Part shown: positions 15,580 through 24,780 of the stretch, in pieces
How positions within the stretch are numbered: the stretch's first letter is position 1
Layout: every line of letters begins with the position of its first letter
Source of the DNA: JBBDUG01 sp040904025
Lineage (GTDB): Bacteria; Patescibacteriota; Minisyncoccia; Phycocordibacterales; SW-6-46-9
Direction: 5' to 3'
Assembly: GCA_040904025.1 (NCBI GenBank)
Contig: JBBDUG010000008.1
Location: forward strand, 1-47,185
Length of the DNA: 47,185 nucleotides
Notes under the pieces: model-generated
What the model was told of the DNA's origin: nothing
Database searches by the model: none
The model's input: the letters and a program-made list of their open reading frames with translations, nothing else
Position numbers and translations under genes: made by a program

Positions 15580-18258
15580 ATGATCAATCTAGTAACCTTA
15601 CAAGAAAATTTAGAAAACCTTAGTCAAAACTTTTCAAAGCAAATGTTTATTTTTGATTTGCTTTCTGTATACGAATTGCCTAAAAGTACAATTTCATTAC
15701 TCTCTAAAAATCCCACAAAACTATCTGGTAAAGAAGATCAGATCATTTTAAAAAATAAATTACTTTTTCATACAACTACACTCGAAGAGGATGAACACGT
15801 TGCTATCGATGCATTGCAGAAAGATAAAACTTCGTACAAGTTTAATCCTCGATTTATTATCGTTACAGATTTTGTGACGTTCTTGGCTGTAGATACAAAA
15901 ACAAAAGAAACTCTCGATATTCAAATTGGAGATCTCGGTAAACACTATGCGTTCTTCTTGCCATGGTGCGGAATGGAAAAGTCACAGCATGTAAATGAAA
16001 ATCCTGCTGATATCCGTGCCGCCTATAAGATGGATAAGCTATATCAGGCAATTATTACTGATGACCCTGAATACTACAAAAACAATAGCCACGATCTCAA
16101 CATATTTCTATCAAGACTTTTGTTCTGTTTCTTTGCTGAAGATACTGGTATTTTCCCTAAGACAGGGATGTTTACTAATTCTGTAAACTCCCATACTCAT
16201 GAAAACGGAGACGAGATGGATACTTACTTTTCGACACTTTTTGATGTTTTGGATACCAAAGATTCTGATCGATCGAAATTTGCTTCGCATTTCTTGGAAT
16301 TTCCATATGTTAACGGCGGTCTTTTTGAAACTAATATCAAATTGCCAACATTTACAGCTACTTCCCGAAAATTGATTATTGAATGTGGAAAGCTGAACTG
16401 GGACTCAATCAATCCAGATATTTTTGGATCCATGATTCAAGCAGTTGTTCTTCCAGGACAGCGTGAAAACCTTGGAATGCACTACACCTCCGTTCCGAAC
16501 ATAATGAAAGTCATTGAGCCTCTTTTCCTGAATGATCTATATGAGGAATTAGAGAATTCAAAGACTGATATTAAGAAACTCACCAAGCTTCGTGAACGAG
16601 TAGCGAAGATTAAGATATTTGACCCAGCGTGTGGATCAGGTAATTTCCTTATTATTTCATATAAGGAGCTATCAAAACTGGAGTCAAAAATAATCAGTTA
16701 CGCAAAAGATCTTGGGCATCAAATGATGTCGTATTCCGGCGTGTCACTAAATTCATTTTATGGAATAGAGATAGATGATTTTGCACACGAAATAGCTCGA
16801 CTTTCATTATGGCTTGCACAGCACCAAATGAACCAGTATTTCGATGGTATGTTTGGAATCATGAAAGCAACGCTTCCTCTTAAAGAAAGCGGAAAGATTG
16901 CTTGTGGTAATGCTGTTCGGGTTGATTGGAACGAAGTTTGTCCACGTAAGGATCAGGTTGTTGGTGAACATGAAATATATGTCGTGGGTAATCCGCCATA
17001 TCTAGGTTCTAGAAATCAAGAAGATGAACAAAAAGAAGATCTAAAAAGTCTGTTTATAAACGACTATAAAAGTCTAGATTACATATCTGCTTGGTTTTAT
17101 AAAGGAGCAAAATATATTTCAGGTCATGAAAAAATTAAGTTAGCTTTTGTATCAACAAATTCAATTTCGCAGGGGGAACAAGTAGCATTACTTTGGCCTC
17201 TTATTTTTCAGGAGAATGTGGAGATATGTTTTGCTCACCAGTCTTTTAAATGGAAAAATCTTGCGAAAGGAAATGCGGGTGTAACTTGTGTAATTATTGG
17301 TCTTGCTAACCAAGGTGGTCAGATAAAAAAGCTGTACTCATCAGATCAATATAGAAATGTTAAGAATATCAATCCATATCTTACAGAGGGAAATTCTAGT
17401 TTTATTACTAGACGCTCAAGTCCTTTATCAAAAGACCTCCCCCAAATGACATATGGAAATTTATTAAACGATGGAGGTAATTTTGTTTTAACAAAGGAAG
17501 AAAAAGATCAGCTTATCGAAAAATATCCAGAGTCAAATGTTTTAGTTAAAAGCTATATTGGATCCCAAGAATTTATTCGTGGACAACAAAGATGGTGCCT
17601 CTATATAAAGGATGACCAGATTACTTTGGCTAAATCTATTCCAGAGATTGTTAGTCGTTTAAATAAAATTAGAATACTGAGGAGTGCAAGTACAGAAAAA
17701 AGTACTCGTGCAATGGCAGATTTCCCTCACAAGTATTACTTCTTGGCACATAAGGAAACAAGTTCAATCATCATACCCAGAACATCTTCCGAGAATAGAG
17801 ATTACATACCAATGGGCTTCTTGGATAATAAAACAATTATCTCCGACGCGGCTCAAGTAATCTATAATGCAGAGCCATACATTTTCGCAATTCTAAATTC
17901 TCGTATGCACATGACTTGGGTGCGTGCTGTTGGAGGTAGACTTAAGACGGACTTACGATATTCATCAGCGCTTTGCTACAACACTTTTCCTTTTCCAGAA
18001 ATTTCACCAAAGCAAAAGGAGTCACTTACTAGCCACGTCTACAATATTCTAGAGGAACGTGAGAAGTGTCCAGAGAAGACAATGGCAGATCTGTATGATC
18101 CAGATAAGATGCCAGACGGATTACGGGAAGCACACAAATATTTAGATCTCGCTATTGATCAAATATATCGAAGCAAACCGTTTGACAGTGACGAAGATCG
18201 ACTAGCTCACTTATTCAAACTTTACGAGGAGATGATTACTAGAAAAACTAACCAATAA
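15580..18258 (+). CDS. MmeI-like class I DNA methyltransferase
   Basis: 892 residues from ATG 15580; ATG 15559 would overlap the HTH gene. The SAM-binding motif I is FDPACGSGNFL at about residue 348, and the catalytic motif IV is NPPY (VGNPPYLGSR) at about 470, indicating N6-adenine methylation. The N-terminal 330 residues include the FIIVTDFVTFLAVDT strand pattern seen in MmeI/PglX-type proteins. No obvious N-terminal PD-(D/E)xK nuclease is visible, so cleavage may be supplied by the downstream genes. The C-terminal roughly 250 residues (AVGGRLKTDLRYSS, YNTFPFPE) match the target-recognition and specificity region of the family. First enzyme of a putative three-gene defence module. Confidence 0.9.
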   Translation: MINLVTLQENLENLSQNFSKQMFIFDLLSVYELPKSTISLLSKNPTKLSGKEDQIILKNKLLFHTTTLEEDEHVAIDALQKDKTSYKFNPRFIIVTDFVTFLAVDTKTKETLDIQIGDLGKHYAFFLPWCGMEKSQHVNENPADIRAAYKMDKLYQAIITDDPEYYKNNSHDLNIFLSRLLFCFFAEDTGIFPKTGMFTNSVNSHTHENGDEMDTYFSTLFDVLDTKDSDRSKFASHFLEFPYVNGGLFETNIKLPTFTATSRKLIIECGKLNWDSINPDIFGSMIQAVVLPGQRENLGMHYTSVPNIMKVIEPLFLNDLYEELENSKTDIKKLTKLRERVAKIKIFDPACGSGNFLIISYKELSKLESKIISYAKDLGHQMMSYSGVSLNSFYGIEIDDFAHEIARLSLWLAQHQMNQYFDGMFGIMKATLPLKESGKIACGNAVRVDWNEVCPRKDQVVGEHEIYVVGNPPYLGSRNQEDEQKEDLKSLFINDYKSLDYISAWFYKGAKYISGHEKIKLAFVSTNSISQGEQVALLWPLIFQENVEICFAHQSFKWKNLAKGNAGVTCVIIGLANQGGQIKKLYSSDQYRNVKNINPYLTEGNSSFITRRSSPLSKDLPQMTYGNLLNDGGNFVLTKEEKDQLIEKYPESNVLVKSYIGSQEFIRGQQRWCLYIKDDQITLAKSIPEIVSRLNKIRILRSASTEKSTRAMADFPHKYYFLAHKETSSIIIPRTSSENRDYIPMGFLDNKTIISDAAQVIYNAEPYIFAILNSRMHMTWVRAVGGRLKTDLRYSSALCYNTFPFPEISPKQKESLTSHVYNILEEREKCPEKTMADLYDPDKMPDGLREAHKYLDLAIDQIYRSKPFDSDEDRLAHLFKLYEEMITRKTNQ

Positions 18259-18262
18259 TATT

Positions 18263-20200
18263 ATGAAAACTATTCAAGTAGCAGAAGCAACATACGCACA
18301 AACAGGACAAAGCACTAAGCTTAATGAGCTTGGTATGCGTGAGATGCAGGCAAAAGCATTTGAAAAAAGAAATGCACAATACCTGCTTTTGAAAGCACCT
18401 CCCGCATCTGGTAAATCACGAGCTTTGATGTTCCTGGCGTTAGATAAATTAACCAATCAGGGAATTAAAAAAGTTATTGTTGCTGTTCCTGAAAAATCTA
18501 TCGGTGGGTCCTTCAGTGAGACTAATTTAACTAGTGGTGGGTTCTTCGCTGATTGGAAACCAAACGATCACTACAATCTTTGTACCCCGGGACTGGATAA
18601 TGCTAAAGGTAAAGTTGAGGCGTTCAAGAATTTTATGGATAACGACGAGAAGATTCTTATCTGTACACACGCAACACTTCGCTTTGCGTGTGAGCAAATT
18701 GAAGATACAAAGTTTAATGATGCACTCATTGCAATTGACGAATTTCACCATGTTTCAGCAGATAAAGATACTAGTCGCTTAGGTAATGTGTTGCATGGAA
18801 TAATGACCAGCTCTAATGCACACATAGTCGCTATGACAGGGTCATATTTTCGTGGCGACGGTGTAGCTGTTTTATTGCCACAGGATGAGGCTAAGTTTGT
18901 AAAAGTAACATACAACTACTATCAGCAGTTGAACGGCTATACATATTTAAAGACCTTGGGTATTGGATACCACTTTTATCAAGGTAAATACACATCAGCT
19001 ATTGCTGAAGTTTTGGATACGAACAAGAAAACGATTTTACATATTCCGAACGTAAACTCTGGAGAATCTACAAAAGATAAGCTCAACGAAGTTGACTTAA
19101 TTCTGGATATTATCGGTGAGGTGGATCATCAAGATCATGAGACTGGCGTGATCTATGTGAAGCGTGATGGTGACGGAAAAATGCTTAAAGTCGCAAACCT
19201 GGTTGATGATTCAGTCGATCGAGACAAGATATCAAACTATCTTCGCACTATGAAAAACGAAGATGATATGGATATCATTATTGCTTTAGGTATGGCAAAA
19301 GAAGGTTTTGACTGGCCGTATTGTGAACATGCTTTGACTGTGGGTTATCGAAGCTCACTAACAGAGATCATTCAGATTATTGGACGTTGCACTCGAGATA
19401 GTGCAAACAAGACGCATGCGCAATTTACAAACCTAATAGCGCAACCAGATGCAAAAGACGGCGAAGTTAAAGTGTCGGTCAATAATATGTTAAAGGCAAT
19501 AACATGCTCTCTGCTCATGGAACAAGTAATGGCTCCTCATTATAATTTCAAACCACGATTCCCAAACGATGATACAAGCTTCACGCCAGGTGAAATTAAA
19601 GTAAATGGATTCAAAGCGCCTAGTACTGATCGTGTACAAGAAATTATTGAATCAGATATTAATGATCTTAAGGCCACTATTCTTCAAGACGATCAGATGG
19701 TTAAGGCATTGCCTGGAAATGTTGATCCAGAGGTAATAAACAAAGTGATGATACCGAAGATTATTCAAATGAAATACCCTGATCTTACTGATCTTGAAGT
19801 TGAAGAAGTTCGTCAGCATGTCGTTGTTGATTCTGTGATCAAGAATGGAGAAATCAAAGAAGTTGGAGATAAGAAATTTGTTCGTATGGCGGGACAGTTT
19901 GTAAATATAGATGATCTCAATATTGACCTTATCGACAGCATCAATCCGTTCCAAGAAGCTTTTGAAATTCTCTCAAAATCAGTAACCTCAAGTATTCTTA
20001 AAGTTATTCAAGATACTATTGATTCATCTCGAATTGAAATGACTCCCGAAGAGGTTAAAATTCTATGGCCTAAGGCAAAAGAGTTTACAATTCAAACAGG
20101 TCGAAAGCCTGAGATTTCTTCCTCGGACCCTCTCGAAAAACGACTTGCCGAGGCAGTGTTGTATTTGAAAAAACTTAAGGCTGAACAAGTGCAAAATTAA
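18263..20200 (+). CDS. Superfamily 2 DEAD/DEAH helicase of the defence module
   Basis: 645-residue ATP-dependent helicase/translocase. Walker A variant APPASGKSR near residue 45, DEFHH (DExH box) near 160, motif III MTGSYF near 193, and motif VI QIIGRCTRD near 372, with AKEGFDWP just before it. The C-terminal 230 residues are unrecognised. It starts 4 bases after the methyltransferase stop and ends 1 base before the GIY-YIG gene, so the three genes are tightly coupled. In restriction systems such a motor would couple site recognition to DNA translocation. That role is inferred from context. Confidence 0.88.
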   Translation: MKTIQVAEATYAQTGQSTKLNELGMREMQAKAFEKRNAQYLLLKAPPASGKSRALMFLALDKLTNQGIKKVIVAVPEKSIGGSFSETNLTSGGFFADWKPNDHYNLCTPGLDNAKGKVEAFKNFMDNDEKILICTHATLRFACEQIEDTKFNDALIAIDEFHHVSADKDTSRLGNVLHGIMTSSNAHIVAMTGSYFRGDGVAVLLPQDEAKFVKVTYNYYQQLNGYTYLKTLGIGYHFYQGKYTSAIAEVLDTNKKTILHIPNVNSGESTKDKLNEVDLILDIIGEVDHQDHETGVIYVKRDGDGKMLKVANLVDDSVDRDKISNYLRTMKNEDDMDIIIALGMAKEGFDWPYCEHALTVGYRSSLTEIIQIIGRCTRDSANKTHAQFTNLIAQPDAKDGEVKVSVNNMLKAITCSLLMEQVMAPHYNFKPRFPNDDTSFTPGEIKVNGFKAPSTDRVQEIIESDINDLKATILQDDQMVKALPGNVDPEVINKVMIPKIIQMKYPDLTDLEVEEVRQHVVVDSVIKNGEIKEVGDKKFVRMAGQFVNIDDLNIDLIDSINPFQEAFEILSKSVTSSILKVIQDTIDSSRIEMTPEEVKILWPKAKEFTIQTGRKPEISSSDPLEKRLAEAVLYLKKLKAEQVQN

Positions 20201-20201
20201 T

Positions 20202-21350
20202 ATGGATAAAAAAGATTTACTAGATTTAATAAACGATGACGATTTGGGACTTCTCGATCTAGATAAGAAGTCTGCTTCTGCTACGCCCGATGATCGATTA
20301 TCTGAATCATTCATGGAAATAAATGAGTTTTTTGCATTACACAATACAGAACCCAGGAACGGTGGAGACATCCATGAACATAAGCTCGCTTCACGACTTA
20401 AGCATATTAGAGAAAATAAAGAGCAAAAAGACTTTCTAAGTAAATTTGATATTCATAATCTACTAAAGACTACAGCGAAAGAACTCGACACCGTGAGTGA
20501 TATTTTTGCAGATGATGATCTGGATCTTCTTTCAATTGAGGATAGTTCTGTTTTTAATATAAAGAATGTTCCAGAGATCAGACAAGATCGTTCGGACCCT
20601 GACTTTGTTGCACAGAGAGAGATTTGTGCTGATTTTGATCAGTACGAACATTTATTTGAACAGGTTCAAAGAGATTTGAAAACTGGAACAAAAAAACTCG
20701 TTACCTTTGTGGAAAGTGAAATGAAACAAGGAGACTTTTTTGTTCTTAGTGGTGTTTTGATATATCTAGAAAAAATCTATGATCCATACAGAGGTAATAG
20801 TCAGAAAATAAACCGAAGAACTCGTTGTATTTATGAGAACGGAACTGAATCAAGCGTTTTGTTGCGATCATTAGGTAAAAGACTTTCTGATGCAGGATAT
20901 GCAATAAAAGATAATTCAGAAATAATGCCTATCGAGAGCGGAGATTCTGAGACAGGATACATTTATGTACTTAAATCACTCAGTGATAACCCAAGGATCG
21001 CTAGCACTAAAAATCTTTTTAAGATTGGTTTTTCAACTACTAATGTTGAAGAACGTGTAAAGAATGCGGATCAAGACCCAACTTATCTTATGGCTCCAGT
21101 TTCTATTGTCGCTACATACAGATGTTTCAATATGAACCCTCAAAGATTCGAAAGACTAATACACCGCTTCTTTAGTGATTCATGTCTAGACATTGAAATC
21201 ACCGACAGCAAGGGAAAAAACTACATCCCAAAGGAATGGTTCATTGCGCCAATTATGGTAATTGGAAATGTGATTGAGTTGATTATAAAAGGAGAGATTG
21301 TTAATTATTCTTACGACAAAAGCACTGAATCGATAATTAAGATTAAATAA
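20202..21350 (+). CDS. GIY-YIG (T5orf172-type) nuclease of the defence module
   Basis: 382 residues. Residues 1-240 are Asp/Glu-rich with no recognised fold. The C-terminal domain (about 250-345) matches the T5orf172 branch of GIY-YIG nucleases: GYIYVLKSL for the first strand, FKIGFSTTNVEERV for the second (KIG in place of YIG, with the catalytic Arg in the helix), and RFERLIHRFF with the metal-ligand Glu. It probably provides DNA cleavage for the methyltransferase-helicase pair. The stop codon lies inside a perfect palindrome shared with the convergent recombinase. Confidence 0.82.
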   Translation: MDKKDLLDLINDDDLGLLDLDKKSASATPDDRLSESFMEINEFFALHNTEPRNGGDIHEHKLASRLKHIRENKEQKDFLSKFDIHNLLKTTAKELDTVSDIFADDDLDLLSIEDSSVFNIKNVPEIRQDRSDPDFVAQREICADFDQYEHLFEQVQRDLKTGTKKLVTFVESEMKQGDFFVLSGVLIYLEKIYDPYRGNSQKINRRTRCIYENGTESSVLLRSLGKRLSDAGYAIKDNSEIMPIESGDSETGYIYVLKSLSDNPRIASTKNLFKIGFSTTNVEERVKNADQDPTYLMAPVSIVATYRCFNMNPQRFERLIHRFFSDSCLDIEITDSKGKNYIPKEWFIAPIMVIGNVIELIIKGEIVNYSYDKSTESIIKIK

Positions 21351-21360
21351 TCTTAATTAT
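21333..21360. terminator. Bidirectional terminator palindrome
   Basis: Perfect 13-bp arms (ATAATTAAGATTA / TAATCTTAATTAT) around a 2-base centre. Both stop codons of the convergent genes (20202-21350 plus and 21343-22623 minus) fall inside it. Confidence 0.7.
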
Positions 21361-22623
21361 TTTGCTTTTCAAAACCAACTCGCTACTTATACACTCCAAC
21401 ACCGACCTCTGCTCTAAAACCGTCCCGTCTCTCAATACAAACTTCGCGTAGTCTTTGAGATCAATCGGCTCAATTTTCTCTGTTCGTTTCTTTCCCAAAA
21501 ACATCGCTTGGAGCTTTTTAAACTTCTGAATCTCACTATTTAGTTTGGCGTTTAACCTCACTTTATCAAGACTAATGGTATCAATCATTTTTAATAGAGC
21601 TTCAACCAGATTTGTTTCGTTCAAAGCAGGATTTTTGCAGTTCCTGTCCTTTGCTTTTGTACAACGGTAATACACGTAGCGGTTCACTCCACCAGCTTTT
21701 ATATTCTTAAACTTCTCATCGGCGGTAATGCCTGATCCGCAAATTCCACATTTCATGATTCTCGTAAAGGCAAACTCCTTGCCTTGTGATTTGATGACCT
21801 GTGACTTGATCGAACTTCTAGTCTCGTCAAATAATTCTTTAGTAATAAGTGGTGTATGTTTTCCGTCATACCAAATTCCTGCACCCTGTGGAAATTCAAA
21901 CTTTCCGTAGTAGAAGGTGTTATTGATAATCTTAAATACATTTCCAATACTTAGGTGATAACCACGAAGAGTTTTGAAATCTAGATCATATTTAAGCCAC
22001 GCATGTACCTTTGAAGCACTCCACTTATCATAGGCAATCTTTTCAAAGATTTGTTTAATGGTATCAGCTCGCTCTGGATCAATTTCAACCTCGCACTTTG
22101 CTAAACGACCATCCACCTTTTTGTATCCAGTTGGTGGCTGTGCTGGCCATAAGCCCATCTCACACCTTGTCCTCATACCACGCTTAACATTGATACTCTT
22201 ATTATCATTCTCGAGTTTTGCCTGAGAACACAGAATCATGAGCAGGAACTTGTCGCTTGGTGAATTAGTGAAATTTTGTCCGAACGTCTTTATAGTAATG
22301 AGCTTCTTTTGATCCATGCGATCAACTAACTTTCCTAAGTCACCAGCGTTACGAGAAAGTCGATCAGGTGCCCAAGTGATAATAGCGTCAAATATATTGT
22401 TATCGATATCTTTTACAATCTCTTCAAACACAGGTCGTTGCCCAGACTCTTTTGCAGAATGTGACTCACGTCTAATTTCAATAATGTTTAGTTTTTCTCG
22501 CTCAGCAATTTGCGTCATTTCCTTGATTTGAGAATCAATGGAAAGAGCTTGCTTCTCGTCTCCTTCGGTCGACTTTCTGGCGTATAGGACGTATTTATAA
22601 CTACTTACCTCTGTATCTGTCAT
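21343..22623 (-). CDS. Large serine recombinase 2
   Basis: 426 residues. The resolvase domain starts YVLYARKSTEGDEKQ (catalytic Ser in RKS), with IITWAPDRLSRN near residue 95, then a recombinase domain (RGMRTRCEMGLWPAQPPTGY, NNTFYYGKF). The zinc ribbon is MKCGICGSG...YYRCTKAKDRNCKNP near 290-330, followed by a short C-terminal helix. It is shorter than recombinase 1 and lacks a tRNA-derived tail. It is convergent with the GIY-YIG gene, and could mobilise the restriction-like module or DGR3 next to it. No clear attachment sites were found for it. Confidence 0.92.
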   Translation of the reverse strand: MTDTEVSSYKYVLYARKSTEGDEKQALSIDSQIKEMTQIAEREKLNIIEIRRESHSAKESGQRPVFEEIVKDIDNNIFDAIITWAPDRLSRNAGDLGKLVDRMDQKKLITIKTFGQNFTNSPSDKFLLMILCSQAKLENDNKSINVKRGMRTRCEMGLWPAQPPTGYKKVDGRLAKCEVEIDPERADTIKQIFEKIAYDKWSASKVHAWLKYDLDFKTLRGYHLSIGNVFKIINNTFYYGKFEFPQGAGIWYDGKHTPLITKELFDETRSSIKSQVIKSQGKEFAFTRIMKCGICGSGITADEKFKNIKAGGVNRYVYYRCTKAKDRNCKNPALNETNLVEALLKMIDTISLDKVRLNAKLNSEIQKFKKLQAMFLGKKRTEKIEPIDLKDYAKFVLRDGTVLEQRSVLECISSELVLKSKIIKII

Positions 22624-22762
22624 ATATTAATTAATGACAGACCAGTTTGTGGTGCATAGTCTATGCAGAATAAAGGAAACGTCGCATAGTCTTATTATTG
22701 CCTTTACCATCCATTCTTAACTAGGTGACGTGAATTTGCTAAAATATGATCACAAAATCCAA

Positions 22763-22860
22763 GACCTAACCCTCGAAAGAGATATGGTCACAAAAACCGT
22801 CCAAGGTAGCGTCCTCGCATGAGGATTCGACCTTTTGTGTCGAGTCGGTGCGAGGATTTT
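22763..22860 (+). ncRNA. Candidate structured RNA motif, copy 1
   Basis: The sequence GACCTAACC-[CTC GAAA GAG]-ATATGGTC-N7-CCGTCCAA is followed by a terminator-like hairpin TCCTCGCA...TGCGAGGATTTT (22812-22860) containing an inner TCGAC/GTCGA stem. The first 45 bases share their layout and most conserved bases with copy 2 at 25883. It ends 4 bases before the RT3 stop codon. No plus-strand gene follows it, so here it may be a remnant. Confidence 0.4.
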
Positions 22861-22863
22861 GCT

Positions 22864-23913
22864 TTATTCACTCAGCCAGAAATGAAACCTATTCCGGATA
22901 TCTTGCTCTAGCTCGTAGGCATCCGCATGTGAGAGAACGCCCATATAGGATTCGAGCGTAGAGCGTAGCCTTAGCTCGTTGATCTCGCCGCTTCGGTACC
23001 TGAGTACCGTCTGTCGCAGTTTCCTCGGAATTCGGCGTTTTGTCTTTGCACGCAGTTGTATGTGCTTCGGCAGAATGATGTAGCCGAGAAAGTCCACACC
23101 CCGTAAATGCTTCATCAGATGAATCTTTTTCGGGTGAAGTTCCAGTCGCAGTTCTTTCCCGAGAAACTCCTGCATCGGGGTGAGCAGTCTTTCGAGATAT
23201 GCTCTGTCGCCAGAAACAATCACGAAGTCATCTGTGTATCGAGCATAATGTTGAACCTTCAACTTGTGCTTCATAAATTGATCGAACTCATTCATGTAGA
23301 TGTTGGCGAAAATCTGCGAGGTCAGGTTTCCGATTGGGACACCTCTGCGCTCGAAGAGATTCGGTCGGCTTGCGGCAAAGCTCTCGACGATCTCTCGCAT
23401 AAGGTCCATGACTTTCTCGTCCTTGATTTTTGAATCAAGAATTCGGAGCAAGACATCGTGGTCGATGGAGTCGAAGAACTTCCGCACATCGCACTTGAGC
23501 GCGTAGCAGGGGCGGGTGTTGTTGCGACTTACGGCACGAATCATTTCAGCAACTTTCTCTACTCCTTTGTGTGTACCTTTCCCAACACGACAGGAGAACG
23601 ATGTTGGAATAAAGGTTGGCTCAAAGATTGGATTGAGGACGCTAAAAACCGCGTGATGAAGCACGCGGTCGCGGACAGTCGCCTTGTGGATTCTCCGGAG
23701 TTTTGGGTCGTGGATCCAAAAACCCCTGTATCCTCCGTGCCGATAGGTACCGTTCTTGAGTTCGCGATATAAGCCGAAGATATTCTCTTCAAGATTAACC
23801 TCGAACTCAATCACATCCGGCTTGTTGCGCTTGTCTGACTTGAATACCTCCCACGCACGGAATAGTGCTGACGGAGAAATTATTAACCAATGTAATTCCT
23901 TATATATTTTCAC
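22864..23913 (-). CDS. DGR reverse transcriptase 3 (RT3)
   Basis: 349 residues from GTG 23913. Motifs: ALKCDVRKFFDSID (catalytic Asp142), GVPIGNLTSQ (195-200), RYTDDFVIV (YTDD at 226-229) and RGVDFLGY near 270. N-terminal FSCRVGKGTH matches the conserved DGR-RT segment seen in RT1 and RT2 (SCRIGKGTH, ACREGKGTH). The GTG start is only 3 bp from the ATG of divergent avd3, leaving no separate promoter space. RT3 must be expressed from a promoter within or beyond avd3, possibly as part of the TR3 transcript. It ends next to RNA motif copy 1. Confidence 0.95.
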   Translation of the reverse strand: MKIYKELHWLIISPSALFRAWEVFKSDKRNKPDVIEFEVNLEENIFGLYRELKNGTYRHGGYRGFWIHDPKLRRIHKATVRDRVLHHAVFSVLNPIFEPTFIPTSFSCRVGKGTHKGVEKVAEMIRAVSRNNTRPCYALKCDVRKFFDSIDHDVLLRILDSKIKDEKVMDLMREIVESFAASRPNLFERRGVPIGNLTSQIFANIYMNEFDQFMKHKLKVQHYARYTDDFVIVSGDRAYLERLLTPMQEFLGKELRLELHPKKIHLMKHLRGVDFLGYIILPKHIQLRAKTKRRIPRKLRQTVLRYRSGEINELRLRSTLESYMGVLSHADAYELEQDIRNRFHFWLSE

Positions 23914-23916
23914 GCT

Positions 23917-24267
23917 ATGAATGATTTAGACATACCCATTTTCAAGAAATCCTACGATCTCTACAAAGAGTTCTACCTCTTGCGCCTGTCAGTTCCTAAA
24001 CAAGACCGCTACACGCTTTGGCAGAAGTGCGAGTCGCTCCTTATCGATATTCTCGAAGGGATACTATTCGCAAGCCAGCAGTCGAAGCAAGAGAAGCTCC
24101 CAACCTTGGAAAAGACGAGCGTACGACTCAACTTCCTTAAGGTGTGTGTCCGGCTCATGAAGGATCTAAAAGCCATCGACGGCAAACAGTACGTTCTCAT
24201 AGAAGCGAATCTCGATGAGGTCGGTCGAATGCTTGGCGGGTGGATAAAGTCAACGAGAGAGCGATAA
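23917..24267 (+). CDS. avd: DGR accessory protein Avd3 (four-helix bundle)
   Basis: 116 residues. FKKSYDLYKEFYLLRLSVPKQDRYTLWQKCESLLIDILEGI forms helices 1 and 2, then a basic turn, VRLNFLKVCVRLMKDLKAID (helix 3), and the family end KQYVLIEANLDEVGRMLGGWIK. It is a partner of RT3 in template handling. It is on the opposite strand from RT3, TR3 and VP3, as in DGR1. ATG 23917 is clear. An 11-bp hairpin follows the stop by 2 bases. Confidence 0.93.
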   Translation: MNDLDIPIFKKSYDLYKEFYLLRLSVPKQDRYTLWQKCESLLIDILEGILFASQQSKQEKLPTLEKTSVRLNFLKVCVRLMKDLKAIDGKQYVLIEANLDEVGRMLGGWIKSTRER

Positions 24268-24269
24268 CA

Positions 24270-24299
24270 GAAACTCCCGCTTATGACGGCGGGAGTTTC
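24270..24299. terminator. Hairpin between avd3 and TR3
   Basis: Perfect 11-bp stem GAAACTCCCGC/GCGGGAGTTTC, positioned like the hairpin between avd1 and TR1. It lacks a strong U-run on either side, so it could be a structural element of the TR3 RNA as well as a transcript end. Confidence 0.65.
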
Positions 24300-24316
24300 C
24301 GGATAGAGGTTGACTG

Positions 24317-24432
24317 CCTGGCAGACGAAACGCCGATGTTGCCGTTGCGGTTGTCGTCCCAATAGTTGTTGACGTTCAGACCCTCGGCATCGAAGTTGCC
24401 GACGTTGACGCGGTTGCCGTCCGAGTCGAGAT
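24317..24432 (-). repeat. DGR3 template repeat (TR3)
   Basis: 116 bp aligning without gaps to VR3 (24790-24905, offset 473). All 15 differences are at template adenines. In the VP3 frame it is Asn-rich (NRVNVGNF, NVNNYWDDNRNGN). The frame upstream of TR3 (DGNGQYLDSDG) resembles coding sequence before stops appear, so TR3 may derive from a duplicated VP end. The rest of 24433-24708 has no supported gene. Confidence 0.97.
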
Positions 24433-24708
24433 ATTGCCCGTTTCCGTCCGTGGCACCGGAACCCGAGGGTTACTACTCTTGCGAGTCTATGTCCTCTCGT
24501 TCCTGAATTTGATTCGGGAGCAGCTCTTTCGAGCATCTCCACTAGATGCGGGCAAGAAGTTCTCTCTATCCCTTTCGCGCTCTGCCGTGATCCGTAAACC
24601 ACTGGCACTCCGGCGATCTCAAGGTGAGATATCCCGCGAGTGTGAACCGTAACCCACACTACATTAGCAAGATAGTAAAAGTATAAGTTGTAAAAATATA
24701 AAAAGAAA

Positions 24709-24742
24709 GAGCCTCCGGCGAAAAAAATTCGCGCGGAGGCTC
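24709..24742 (-). terminator. Terminator of VP3
   Basis: Stem GAGCCTCCG/CGGAGGCTC with an inner GCGAA/TTCGC pair. On the minus strand it is followed by TTTCTTTTTATATTTTT. It lies between VP3 and TR3, so TR3 is probably transcribed from its own promoter or by read-through. Confidence 0.8.
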
Positions 24743-24780
24743 AAGTATTCAAGAGGGACAAGCCCTCAAGGATTCAAGGT

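Noticed and set aside
22830..22860. GAGTCGGTGC resembling the 3' end of a Cas9 tracrRNA
   Set aside because: Ten bases only, inside a terminator-like hairpin; no CRISPR repeats or cas genes anywhere in the window.
24009..24659. 216-residue minus-strand frame antisense to avd3 and spanning TR3
   Set aside because: Avd3 is clearly the real gene; this frame crosses the TR in a frame different from the VP frame and shows no domain.
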